A DNA stretch of 43,206 bases from Lachnospiraceae bacterium (GCA_024687205.1 JAILES010000030.1:1-43206), one strand, 5' to 3'; shown: positions 16,157-28,795, counted from the first letter of the stretch. A program made the numbers and translations. The notes: generated by a model not told the origin, from the sequence alone.

Positions 16157-16771
16157 ATGAACAGAGATAAATACCGTAACCTGACTGATATACTTAAACT
16201 GGGACTCGATTCCCAGGACAGACTTGCGGATCTTAACAAAGTGGCAAGCGACCGGATCAAGTCAAGCGACTATTCCCGCGTATATGATATGCTGGGAGAG
16301 CTGGTAAACATCGCGGAAGAAACCGATATAAAAAAATCCGCAGAAAAAGAAAAACGCCTTGATGAACTCTGCAGCGAATTTTCAGTCATACGTCTTGAAC
16401 TGTTAAAAGAAGCCGAACTGCTGGCTTCACTCCGAAGTACCAATGAGCACTATATAACTTTACTTGATAAAGACATTGAAGAAGCCGGTGCTTATCTGAG
16501 TGAGCCTGTGGATACCACGGAAACCGATGCCTATACCAAATATGACACGATGCAGAAACGCGCTCAGGAACTCTCGGTCACGAAGAACGTTGCTGTCTCC
16601 TTTTCGGAACAGATCAAGCTTTCGGAAGTCCCGCTGCGTTCCCTCTCCGACCGTATACTCAGTGTTCTTATGAACCTTATCCCCCTGCTCCGTGGCAGGC
16701 TCAGTGCCGAAAAGAGCAGGATAATGGCAGACGAGCTGCGAAAACTCATCACGCTTTCGCAGCCCGCTTAA
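16157..16771 (+). CDS. Helical/coiled-coil protein closing the MoxR operon
   Basis: A 204-residue, almost wholly helical and charged protein with no membrane segment or motif I recognise (for example EEAGAYLSEPVDTTETDAY and QKRAQELSVTKNVAVSFSEQ). It begins directly after the stop of the previous gene, with a GAGGAG site inside that gene. Small coiled-coil proteins recur in MoxR-VWA operons, so a role as a third subunit is plausible. It ends 6 bases before the convergent beta-galactosidase gene, and no terminator fits between them. Confidence 0.7.
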   Translation: MNRDKYRNLTDILKLGLDSQDRLADLNKVASDRIKSSDYSRVYDMLGELVNIAEETDIKKSAEKEKRLDELCSEFSVIRLELLKEAELLASLRSTNEHYITLLDKDIEEAGAYLSEPVDTTETDAYTKYDTMQKRAQELSVTKNVAVSFSEQIKLSEVPLRSLSDRILSVLMNLIPLLRGRLSAEKSRIMADELRKLITLSQPA

Positions 16772-16777
16772 ATACTC

Positions 16778-20970
<4,193 letters not shown>

Positions 20971-20977
20971 AAATATA

Positions 20978-21120
20978 AAAAAGGAAAGAGAACAAACTTT
21001 GAAAGAAACAAAGCGTGCTTGTTTCTACCGGGCAATACGTCCCTTCGCTGCCTGCAAAGCTTTTATAAAGGAACGCTGCACCCGCTGCAGGCGTGATGAT
21101 CACATTTCTCTTTCCTTTTT
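20978..21120 (-). ncRNA. Candidate structured RNA upstream of the RT (retron msr-msd-like)
   Basis: A 143-base non-coding element between the 161-residue gene and the RT. Its ends are a perfect 15-bp inverted repeat, AAAAAGGAAAGAGAA (21120-21106 on the minus strand) and TTCTCTTTCCTTTTT (20992-20978). The 113-base interior holds four consecutive hairpins on the minus strand: GTGA/TCAC (21103-21093), CTGCA/TGCAG (21090-21076), CTTTGC/GCGAAG with one G:U pair (21059-21043), and AGAAACAA/TTGTTTCT (21026-21004). An alternative long pairing GCCTGCA/TGCAGGC is also possible. Basal complementary arms, small hairpins and an RT gene directly downstream are the layout of a retron RNA (a1/msr/msd/a2). 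No clear promoter was found just upstream, and no retron branch-point guanosine can be fixed by eye. Confidence 0.5.
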
Positions 21121-21128
21121 ATCCGTTT

Positions 21129-21614
21129 TCAGTTAAGCGCAGCAAGTATGCGCTCTCTCATATAGTTAACGCCGTTGGGAAGATACTCGAAAAAGTCCAG
21201 TACCTTTATTCCGTTCATATCGCAATACGCTCTTACCTGACGGTTTGCGGCATGATCATAAACGGCATAATATCTCCATACTCTTATATATACGATCTTT
21301 CCGTTTGCGCTGAGTTTATAATTGAACGCCTCGGGAGCACAGCGGTTTCCTCCGCGGGCATAGATCTGCTTTCCTGCCTGCATTTCTATCTCATCAACAG
21401 GCACAAACTCTTCTATCCTGACATCACCGCGCTCTGCAAGTATCTCTTTGAGCTTCTCGTCAAAAGGTCTTGCGTCCCTCTCATACTGCTCGTTAAGCTG
21501 CTTTGTCGTAGGTGTCCCTTCGGGACGTGCAACGTCGCTTACTCTGTTATCAGCCTCACTTAACATCTTGCCGGCGTTAATGGCCATCTTGGCCAGACTT
21601 CCAAGTAAACTCAT
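21129..21614 (-). CDS. Unknown 161-residue protein upstream of the RT element
   Basis: Not recognised. The N-terminal 20 residues form an amphipathic helix (MSLLGSLAKMAINAGKML). Residues about 35-60 are helical and charged. The C-terminal 90 residues are mixed alpha/beta and look compact (IVYIRVWRYYAVYDHAANRQ, then LDFFEYLPNGVNYMRERI). No catalytic signature is certain. A strong AAGGAGGGGG site precedes it. It lies 12 bases after the GGDEF-EAL gene and ends 8 bases before the 5' arm of the RT-associated inverted repeat, so it is probably in the same transcript. Whether it belongs to the RT system or to the upstream operon is open. Confidence 0.75.
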   Translation of the reverse strand: MSLLGSLAKMAINAGKMLSEADNRVSDVARPEGTPTTKQLNEQYERDARPFDEKLKEILAERGDVRIEEFVPVDEIEMQAGKQIYARGGNRCAPEAFNYKLSANGKIVYIRVWRYYAVYDHAANRQVRAYCDMNGIKVLDFFEYLPNGVNYMRERILAALN

Positions 21615-21626
21615 AATGCCCCCTCC

Positions 21627-23291
21627 TTATTTGACTTCAAAATACTTTGCCTCAAATTCAATGACCGGTATCGGCTTTGAAAAATAGAAGCCCTGGAACA
21701 TCTTGCAGCCCATATCCGACATCATATCCAGCTGTTTCTTGGTCTCCACGCCTTCGGTGATGACCGACATATCAAGTTCTTTAGCCATACTGATGATATG
21801 GTTCAGTATTATCTCGGAACGTTTTTCCTGTTCTATGCTCTTTAAGAAGGCCCTGTCTATCTTGATCACATTGGCCTGTATGTCCTTAAGAAGGTTCAGT
21901 GAGGAATAACCCGTACCGAAGTCGTCTATCTCTACTTTAAAGCCTCTGTCCTGAAGCCTTTTAACCAGCTCTATGCAGCCTTCGGGATCAGCCATTACCG
22001 CAGATTCCGTTATCTCAAGATTAAGCCTTGAGGGAGATACATCATACTTCCTTACCAGATCCGCAAAGGTCTTCTCTATATCGATATATATCATGTCCTT
22101 AGGTGAGATGTTCACCGATAGAGGCAGGTTCTCCTTCACGGTCCCGGTCCAGTTTGCCAGCTGTATCACTGTCTTTTCCCAGATATAAGTATCCAGCTCG
22201 TGTATAAGCCCCGCATTTTCAAGCACCCTGATAAAACGGTCAGGAGGAACTATTCCCTGCTCAGGATGATTCCAGCGTACCAGCGCTTCCGCCGACAGCA
22301 GCCTGCCGTCCTTGTCATTCTGTGGCTGCAGGAAAATGCTCATCTGGTCTTTCTGCAGTGCTTCCTGGAAGCCCGAGATCACCTCACTGGAATACAGACG
22401 GTCAAGTATCATCGTATCCCTGTATCTGTTAAGTGCGACGGGATGGTCGGATTCTATGGCTTTCAGCGCTATCTGTGCTTTATCGCACATTATGGAGATG
22501 TCTTCCTTGCGGTCCGTTATCGGATATAAACCGAACTGTATGTGAACCTTGTAGATCCCGAACTGCTGTCTGTCCACCACTTTCTGGGCGGCACGCTTCA
22601 GAGCGTCTTCGTCAAAATCCTCTTCAGCCATGAGTATCATAAAGTGGTCGGACATAATACGTCCGTACACCCCTTTATTTCCCGCCATTTCACGGCACAT
22701 GCCCGCCATAGAATAAAGTATGTCATTCCCGCGGCTGCGTCCGTACAATTGGTTTACCAGCTTGAAATCCTTGATATTGGCTCTGATCAGAATGCTTTTC
22801 TTATCAGCGGCAAGGGAAAGATACTCCATTGCCTTGTCTTTGAAACCTTCCCAGTTATTGATACCGGTAAGGGTGTCTATGACTTCACGGAATTCCATAT
22901 TGTCATGGTTCTCACTCCACTCGTCTTCGGAGATCACATCACCTTCGCTGACTTTGCGTATGAGTTCCATGCAGTACTGACGCCTGCCGTTCTCATCATC
23001 AAGCACTATGGGAACGGCTACAACCTTGTACGCCAGGTCGCCCGATATCTCGGACTTTTCCTGTATCATGCCCGACTGGGCGGCGCGATAGCTGGCACAA
23101 TCCATGCAACGCTTTCCGCGCCCCCACAGGGCATGGCAATATTCCGCCTCCGCATCGTTTTTATCCGGATCCGCCGCATTATAAATAACCTTGCATTCGG
23201 AGGGATCTACGATGCGCACCACATCATAAAGCTCATCCACCGCCTTCATGAACTGCTTTATCTCTTGAATTTTAAAAGACGGTATTATCAT
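21627..23291 (-). CDS. Cyclic di-GMP phosphodiesterase (degenerate GGDEF plus EAL)
   Basis: A 554-residue soluble signalling protein. The N-terminal about 120 residues form a small PAS-like sensor with a cysteine cluster (C52, C62, C65 in YCHALWGRGKRCMDC) that could bind metal or sense redox state. The GGDEF domain is degenerate: the active-site loop reads IMSDHF at 212-217, so it should not make cyclic di-GMP. The EAL domain is complete: EALVRW at 335-340, then LEITES, DDFGTGYSSL, KIDRAFL and EGVET, so hydrolysis to pGpG is expected. The ATG shares one base with the stop of the EF-G-like gene (TAATG), showing translational coupling. It may counteract the diguanylate cyclase at 9974. Confidence 0.93.
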   Translation of the reverse strand: MIIPSFKIQEIKQFMKAVDELYDVVRIVDPSECKVIYNAADPDKNDAEAEYCHALWGRGKRCMDCASYRAAQSGMIQEKSEISGDLAYKVVAVPIVLDDENGRRQYCMELIRKVSEGDVISEDEWSENHDNMEFREVIDTLTGINNWEGFKDKAMEYLSLAADKKSILIRANIKDFKLVNQLYGRSRGNDILYSMAGMCREMAGNKGVYGRIMSDHFMILMAEEDFDEDALKRAAQKVVDRQQFGIYKVHIQFGLYPITDRKEDISIMCDKAQIALKAIESDHPVALNRYRDTMILDRLYSSEVISGFQEALQKDQMSIFLQPQNDKDGRLLSAEALVRWNHPEQGIVPPDRFIRVLENAGLIHELDTYIWEKTVIQLANWTGTVKENLPLSVNISPKDMIYIDIEKTFADLVRKYDVSPSRLNLEITESAVMADPEGCIELVKRLQDRGFKVEIDDFGTGYSSLNLLKDIQANVIKIDRAFLKSIEQEKRSEIILNHIISMAKELDMSVITEGVETKKQLDMMSDMGCKMFQGFYFSKPIPVIEFEAKYFEVK

Positions 23292-25384
23292 TAATCTTCC
23301 TTGTTGGATTCTGCAACAGCATCAGCTCTGGCAGCAACTTCCTTCTCCTGTACATCCGAAGGAGCCTGCTCGTATCTTATAAACTCATATGCATAATCGC
23401 CCCTGCCTCCGGTCATGCTTCGCAGATCCGTGCAGTAGCCGTAAAGTGAAGACATGGGGATCTCGGCTTCCACTACCTGCTTGCCGTTTCCGTCGGGATT
23501 CATGCCGAGCACTCTTCCTCTTCTCTTATTCAGGTCACCCATAACGTCACCGGTGTACTTATCGGGAACGGTAACCTTAAGGGACGCGATGGGCTCGAGA
23601 AGTATAGGACCTGCTTCCATAAAGCCTTTCTTGAAGGCCTGTATCGTAGCCATCTTGAATGCCATTTCCGAAGAGTCAACGGGATGATAGGATCCGTCAT
23701 ACAGCACGCCCTTGACACCCACAACCGGATAAGCTGCAAGCGGTCCTCTGAGCACGGATTCCTGCATCCCCTTTTCCACTGCGGGGAAGTAGTTCTTGGG
23801 AACCGCACCGCCGACAACTTCCTGATCGAACTCATAAGCTTCTTCCAGATTTCCGCTGGGCTCGAAGCGCATCTTAACGTGACCGTACTGTCCGTGACCG
23901 CCGGACTGTTTCTTGTACTTATACTCAACGTCTGATTTCTTTCTGATGGTCTCCTTGTAAGCGATCTTCGGAGCGGAAAGCTCTATCTCCAGCTTATACT
24001 CGTTCTGCAGTCTGCTTGCTACTACTTCCAGATGCTGCTCACCCATACCGTAAAGCAGGGTCTGTCTGTTCTCACCGTCATTCACTACCCTGAGGGTCTG
24101 GTCTTCATGAGTCATCTTCTGAAGTGCCTGGGCAAGCTTATCGATATCACCCTTATTCTTGGGCTTATAACGCATATAGGTATAAGGTGTGGATATAGCT
24201 GCTTTACCGTACTGTATGGTATTGGCCTTTGTGGACAGGGTATTTCCGGTCCTTGCAGCCGTGAGCTTTGCGATAGCTCCTATATCACCTGCATGGAGTT
24301 CCTTGATCTCCTCTGCCTTGCCGCCGGTAAGGATGTAAAGCTTTGAAACCTTTTCTTCAACGTCCTTATCCTTGTTGTAGATCATGTCATCGGCTTTGAA
24401 CACACCGCTCATGACCTTGATCAGCGAATACTTTCCGATGAAAGGATCCACGATGGTCTTCCAGATATATGCGCTCTTGGGTTTGGAGAAATCATAATCA
24501 GCCTGGAAGATCTCATTGTTCTTAAGTGAGATGCCGGCCACCTTCTTGTTAAGAGGTGAAGGCATGAGTTTAACTATATCGTCCATCAGGGCGTAGGTAC
24601 CCTGGCAGAGTATATTGGATCCCATTGAGATGGGGAAGATATCACAGGTGTTCACGCTGATACGCAGAGCTGCTCTTACTTCGTCTTCGGAGAAAGACTC
24701 GCCGCCGAAGTATCTCTCCATCATGTCTTCGCTGGTCTCTGCCACTGCTTCTATCAGCTGCTCATGATAAGTATCAAGATATTCCTTGCTGTAATCGGGC
24801 ATATCCATGTCGACCACTTCCTTGCCCTGCCACTTCTGCGCTTTCTGGCTGATGACATTTACATAGCCCACAAACTTCTCGTTCTCACGGATCGGGAAAT
24901 GAAGGGGAGCTATCTTCTTGCCGTATCTTGAGATCAGATCATCGACAACGTTCTTGAAAGAAGCATTGTCCACATCCATATCCGTAACATAGAACATGCG
25001 GGGAAGCTTGTTCTTCTCGCACATATCCCATGCTCTCTCCGTTCCTACTTCCACGCCGGCTTTACCGGAAACTACTATGATGGCTGCATCGGCAGCGCTG
25101 ATGGCCTCTTCAGCCTCTCCGACAAAATCAAACATACCGGGAGCATCGAGAACATTGATCTTTGCTCCTTCCCATTCCATGGGGATGACAGAGGTCGATA
25201 TGGATATGAGGCGCTTCTGCTCCTCTTTTCCGTAATCGGAGATGGTGTTCTTATCTTCGGTTTTTCCCATACGTGAGGTAAGTCCGGCCAGATAAGCCAT
25301 AGATTCTGCAAGTGCTGTCTTTCCCGCACCGCTGTGCCCCAAAAGTACCACGTTTCTGATCTTGTCTGTAGTAAAGACGTTCAT
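23291..25384 (-). CDS. Elongation factor G-like GTPase (EF-G paralogue)
   Basis: A translation-factor-type GTPase of 697 residues, related to FusA but of the divergent EF-G-like group. G1 is GHSGAGKT (16-23, against GHIDAGKT in true EF-G), G3 is DAPG (80-83) and G4 is TDMD (134-137) in place of NKxD. Domains II to V follow (DKYTGDVMGDLNKRRGRVLG and PMSSLYGYCTDLRSMTGGRG in the C-terminal half). The changed G4 may alter nucleotide choice or weaken GTP use. Such paralogues are common in Bacillota, with no settled role. I chose the ATG at 25384 (TGGAGG 7 bases upstream) rather than one 63 bases earlier. A promoter lies at 25458-25486. It heads the transcript running through the phosphodiesterase towards the RT. 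Confidence 0.92.
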   Translation of the reverse strand: MNVFTTDKIRNVVLLGHSGAGKTALAESMAYLAGLTSRMGKTEDKNTISDYGKEEQKRLISISTSVIPMEWEGAKINVLDAPGMFDFVGEAEEAISAADAAIIVVSGKAGVEVGTERAWDMCEKNKLPRMFYVTDMDVDNASFKNVVDDLISRYGKKIAPLHFPIRENEKFVGYVNVISQKAQKWQGKEVVDMDMPDYSKEYLDTYHEQLIEAVAETSEDMMERYFGGESFSEDEVRAALRISVNTCDIFPISMGSNILCQGTYALMDDIVKLMPSPLNKKVAGISLKNNEIFQADYDFSKPKSAYIWKTIVDPFIGKYSLIKVMSGVFKADDMIYNKDKDVEEKVSKLYILTGGKAEEIKELHAGDIGAIAKLTAARTGNTLSTKANTIQYGKAAISTPYTYMRYKPKNKGDIDKLAQALQKMTHEDQTLRVVNDGENRQTLLYGMGEQHLEVVASRLQNEYKLEIELSAPKIAYKETIRKKSDVEYKYKKQSGGHGQYGHVKMRFEPSGNLEEAYEFDQEVVGGAVPKNYFPAVEKGMQESVLRGPLAAYPVVGVKGVLYDGSYHPVDSSEMAFKMATIQAFKKGFMEAGPILLEPIASLKVTVPDKYTGDVMGDLNKRRGRVLGMNPDGNGKQVVEAEIPMSSLYGYCTDLRSMTGGRGDYAYEFIRYEQAPSDVQEKEVAARADAVAESNKED

Positions 25385-25457
25385 ATCGTAACCTCCATTT
25401 TGTTTTTTTGTGGAATTTTCATAACTAAAACTACAAAAATCACCCACATTTAGAAAT

Positions 25458-25486
25458 ATTTTACCAAAACAGCTGATGTATTACAA
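25458..25486 (-). promoter_or_regulatory. SigA promoter of the EF-G-like gene
   Basis: The minus strand has TTGTAA (25486-25481), a 17-base spacer and TAAAAT (25463-25458). The leader to the ATG at 25384 is about 67 bases. No other strong promoter was seen between here and the RT. Confidence 0.65.
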
Positions 25487-25534
25487 GTAAAATTTCATAA
25501 GATTTATTCATCATATTGCCTTCATCTATCCGTT

Positions 25535-26263
25535 CTACTTATATATGCCCGCACTGTCCAGTAAGAGTTTCGTATATTCTTCTTTCGGATTACGGTAGAG
25601 TTCCGCCGGAACTCCTTCTTCTACGATTCGACCATCTCTGAGGATAAGTACGCGGTCACAGAAATGATACATAACCCGCAGATCATGGGAAATAAAGAGC
25701 ATGGAAAGATTGCGCTTCTCCTTAAGTTCTTTCATGAGCTTAAGTACCTGGGCCGCCACGGTCACGTCCAGTGCTGATACGGGTTCATCAGCAATCAGCA
25801 GTTCGGGGCCCCGCATCAGTGCCGCTCCAATACATACTCTCTGGCGCTGTCCGCCTGAGAGTTCAGTACTTTTTCTGTCATAGTATTCGGGTCCCAGGCC
25901 TACTTCTTCAAGCATGGAAAGCACCGCCGCCTTTCTCTCTTCGGCGTTCATGCCGCCCTTCATCTTCAGCGGTTCCTGCATTATCCAGCCCACTGTTTTG
26001 GCCGGATTAAGTGAACTGTAGGGATCCTGGAACACCATCTGGGGATTCGCCGTATAAACTATGCATTCGCCGCTTACGGGTTTTACCATTCCGAGGATAC
26101 TCTTTGCAATGGTGGTCTTGCCGCTTCCGCTCTCACCTGCAAGCCCCAGTATCTCACATTTGTTCAGGGTAAAGTCCACACCCTTGAGCACGTCTTTTAT
26201 CTGTCTGTTGGCTCCCTTAAAGGAAACATGAACATCCTTAAGTTCAAGTATGGTATCGCTCAC
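25535..26263 (-). CDS. Peptide-type ABC importer ATPase (DppF/OppF-like)
   Basis: Second ATP-binding subunit of an oligopeptide/nickel-family ABC importer, 242 residues. It has Walker A GESGSGKTT, the Q loop in MVFQDPYSSLNP, signature LSGGQRQR, Walker B LLIADEP and H loop LFISHDL. It is somewhat shorter than typical OppF (about 320) because the C-terminal peptide-family extension ends early (PKEEYTKLLLDSAGIYK). Its start overlaps the stop of the partner ATPase gene by 4 bases. It is the last gene of the importer operon. The substrate (peptide, metal complex or other) cannot be told from the sequence. Confidence 0.94.
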   Translation of the reverse strand: MSDTILELKDVHVSFKGANRQIKDVLKGVDFTLNKCEILGLAGESGSGKTTIAKSILGMVKPVSGECIVYTANPQMVFQDPYSSLNPAKTVGWIMQEPLKMKGGMNAEERKAAVLSMLEEVGLGPEYYDRKSTELSGGQRQRVCIGAALMRGPELLIADEPVSALDVTVAAQVLKLMKELKEKRNLSMLFISHDLRVMYHFCDRVLILRDGRIVEEGVPAELYRNPKEEYTKLLLDSAGIYK

Positions 26264-27051
26264 AGTTTCACCTCCGGAATGGCCCCTATCAGCTGCTTTG
26301 TATATTCTTCCTTAGGATCTTTGAAGATCTGTTCCACGCTTCCCTGCTCGACTATGCGTCCTCTCTGCATCACCTGCACCTTGTCGGATATCTGCTCTAT
26401 AAGCGACAGATCATGAGAGATAAACAGGATGGAGAGTTTTTCTTTCTTGTTAAGCTTCTTTAAAAGCTTGATGATCTGGGCCTGTACGGTCACATCCAGG
26501 GCTGTCGTCGGCTCATCTGCTATCAGCAGTTTGGGATGTCCCACCATCGCCGCAGCTATCATGACTCTCTGTCTCATGCCTCCCGAGAGTTCATGGGGGT
26601 AGCTGTCATATACGGCTTCCGCATCTTTGAGTTCCACATTTTCAAGGCATTCAATGGCGCGCTTTTTCCTGTCTTCGGGACTCATATCCTTATGATGTAT
26701 ACGCAGCGCTTCCTCCACCTGTCTGCCGATCTTCATGGTGGGATTCAGAGCCGTCATGGGTTCCTGGAAAATCATACATATCTCATCACCCTGCAATCCT
26801 CTGAGTTCACTTCTGTGCATGGTCAGCAGATCTTTGCCTTCAAAGAGTATCTCGCCTTCTTTGATCATTTTTTTTCTCGGGAGCAGGCCTGCGATGGCAA
26901 GAGCCGTCATGGACTTGCCTGAACCCGACTCGCCGACTATTCCCAGTATCTCACCTTCATCAAGGGTAAAGCTTACATGCTCCACCACTTTTTCGGGAGT
27001 AAGATGATCATGAAATTCCACACCGAAATCTTTTACTTCAAGGAGGCTCAT
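26260..27051 (-). CDS. Peptide-type ABC importer ATPase (DppD/OppD-like)
   Basis: First ATP-binding subunit, 263 residues. It has Walker A GESGSGKSM, Q loop MIFQEPMTALNP, signature LSGGMRQR, Walker B LLIADEPTTALD and LFISHDLSLI. As in the partner subunit, the C-terminal cysteine-containing extension of full-length OppD is short. Both ends overlap their neighbours by 4 bases, so the importer genes are translationally coupled. It pairs with the DppF-like subunit to drive transport through the two permeases. Confidence 0.95.
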   Translation of the reverse strand: MSLLEVKDFGVEFHDHLTPEKVVEHVSFTLDEGEILGIVGESGSGKSMTALAIAGLLPRKKMIKEGEILFEGKDLLTMHRSELRGLQGDEICMIFQEPMTALNPTMKIGRQVEEALRIHHKDMSPEDRKKRAIECLENVELKDAEAVYDSYPHELSGGMRQRVMIAAAMVGHPKLLIADEPTTALDVTVQAQIIKLLKKLNKKEKLSILFISHDLSLIEQISDKVQVMQRGRIVEQGSVEQIFKDPKEEYTKQLIGAIPEVKL

Positions 27052-27863
27052 CTGAATCCTCCTTTCACCGTATCTTCACTGATGCCTTCGGCCACCAGCG
27101 CAAAACCGAGTACCATTATTGCTATGGCAAGTCCCGGGAATATCGCATACCAGGGTGCCGTGAACATGTAAGACTGTGCCTCGGAAAGCATACGTCCAAG
27201 TGAAGCCTCGGGCGGCTGTACTCCTATGCCGAGATAGCTTAAGCCCGCTTCCGCCAGCACCGCATTGTTAAAACCTATCATTACCGCACTGAGCAGCACT
27301 GGGAGTATGTTCGGCAGTATATGCACGAATATTATCCTCATATGTCCGGCTCCGAAAAGTGCCGCGCTCTGTACATAATCAAGGGCTGCATTCTTCTTGT
27401 ATTCCGCCCTTACTATCCTGGCAAAGCTGGGTACAAAAGCTATTCCGAGGGCTATCACCACATTGACATCTCCGGTTCCCAGTATGGAGACAATGACCAG
27501 GGCCAGCAGTATGCTCGGGAAGGAGAACATCACATCGTTTATCCTCATCAGCGCACTGTCTATCCTGCCGCCGAAATACCCGCATACCGCACCTATCAGC
27601 ACTCCGAAAAATGTTCCTATCGCAACGGTTCCGAGAGCTATGAAGAGCGTATTCCTTATACCTTCCATGACTCTTGAAAAGATATCCCTTCCGTAGTTGT
27701 CACAGCCCATGATATGTGCCGCCGAGGGTGCCGAGAACTTAAGTGAGGTATCCATCTGGGTTGAAGGATACGGTGTCACAAAGCATCCGATAACAGCGAT
27801 CAGTACTATCACTGCCGTAATGATAAGGCCCGCTTTGAAATTGAAATTATCGTATTTTTTCAT
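27048..27863 (-). CDS. Peptide-type ABC importer permease (DppC/OppC-like)
   Basis: Inner-membrane permease subunit of about 271 residues with some six membrane helices. It has the N-terminal extra helix of the OppC class and the DppC-type motif GCDNYGRDIFSRVMEG. The EAA-like loop reads EAGLSYLGIGVQPPEASLG. I chose the ATG at 27863 (GAGG site; ATGA overlap with the upstream permease) over one 27 bases earlier. It forms the pore with the DppB-like subunit. Confidence 0.95.
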   Translation of the reverse strand: MKKYDNFNFKAGLIITAVIVLIAVIGCFVTPYPSTQMDTSLKFSAPSAAHIMGCDNYGRDIFSRVMEGIRNTLFIALGTVAIGTFFGVLIGAVCGYFGGRIDSALMRINDVMFSFPSILLALVIVSILGTGDVNVVIALGIAFVPSFARIVRAEYKKNAALDYVQSAALFGAGHMRIIFVHILPNILPVLLSAVMIGFNNAVLAEAGLSYLGIGVQPPEASLGRMLSEAQSYMFTAPWYAIFPGLAIAIMVLGFALVAEGISEDTVKGGFR

Positions 27864-28795
27864 TTTATCCTCGGGTCCACCTTCCTGCATATCAGGTCAA
27901 CGATCAGATTCATCACCACCACTACCATGGCGATGAGTACTATGACCGCTTCCACCACAGGATAATCACGGTTGGATATGCTGGTAAGCAGCATTCTTCC
28001 GAGCCCCGGTATGTTGAACACCTGCTCTATGACTATAGATCCCGCTATCATATCCGCTACTGTCATTCCCCAGAAAGTGATCAGCGGCACCAGCGCGTTT
28101 TTCAGCACATGGCGGTAAAGTACTTCCATTGTGGAATTGCCCCTGCTGTAGGCAGTGCGGACATATTCCTTATCCGCTTCCGAGAGAATGGCGCTCCGCA
28201 AAAGCTTTATGCTCATGGCACATTTGGGGATAGCTATGGCCAGCGAAGGCCAGAAGAGATATCCAAGAAAACCTGCCACATTTCTTTTATACGAGATAAA
28301 TCCTCCTGGCTTAAACCATTTAAAGACCATACCGAAAAGCCAGGTCATAAGTATCCCGAGGAAGAATGAAGGCACAGCCATCAGCGCCTGGTTTACTATG
28401 TGTCCCGTTCTGTCTATCCCGCTCTTTGCATACTTTGCAAGAGTGATCGCAACGGGTACCGAGATCAGCAGTGTCAGTACCATTGATACGACAGTCATGA
28501 CCAGGGTTATCGGAAGCTTGTCCACGATTATCGAAGATACTTTCATGTTATAGCTGTAGGACGTGCCCATATCACCCTTAAGCATATCCGCAGCCCAGGA
28601 TAAATATCTGACAAGAAAAGGGCGATCCAGCCCCATCTCCGCACGGAGCCTTGCCACGCTTTCCGGCGTAGCATTGCTTCCGAGCTTTGATATGGCGGGA
28701 TCACCCGGTATTATCTCAAATGCCGCAAACACCACTATACTGACGATCAGCAGTGTCAAGAGCATTGATAAGATTTTTTTGAAGATCTGCTTCAT
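27860..28795 (-). CDS. Peptide-type ABC importer permease (DppB/OppB-like)
   Basis: Inner-membrane permease subunit of 311 residues with about six membrane helices. The N-terminal helix and the motif FEIIPGDPAISKLG, then RAEMGLDRPFLVRYLSWAA, are typical of DppB/GsiC. The loop GRMLLTSISNRDYPVVEA lies near the C-terminus. The start overlaps the stop of the binding-protein gene by 4 bases. It forms the transmembrane pore with the DppC-like subunit. Confidence 0.95.
   Translation of the reverse strand: MKQIFKKILSMLLTLLIVSIVVFAAFEIIPGDPAISKLGSNATPESVARLRAEMGLDRPFLVRYLSWAADMLKGDMGTSYSYNMKVSSIIVDKLPITLVMTVVSMVLTLLISVPVAITLAKYAKSGIDRTGHIVNQALMAVPSFFLGILMTWLFGMVFKWFKPGGFISYKRNVAGFLGYLFWPSLAIAIPKCAMSIKLLRSAILSEADKEYVRTAYSRGNSTMEVLYRHVLKNALVPLITFWGMTVADMIAGSIVIEQVFNIPGLGRMLLTSISNRDYPVVEAVIVLIAMVVVVMNLIVDLICRKVDPRIK

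Noticed and set aside
20978..21120. Terminator of the EF-G/EAL operon
   Set aside because: The arms are 113 bases apart with several internal hairpins; a terminator stem would have a short loop.
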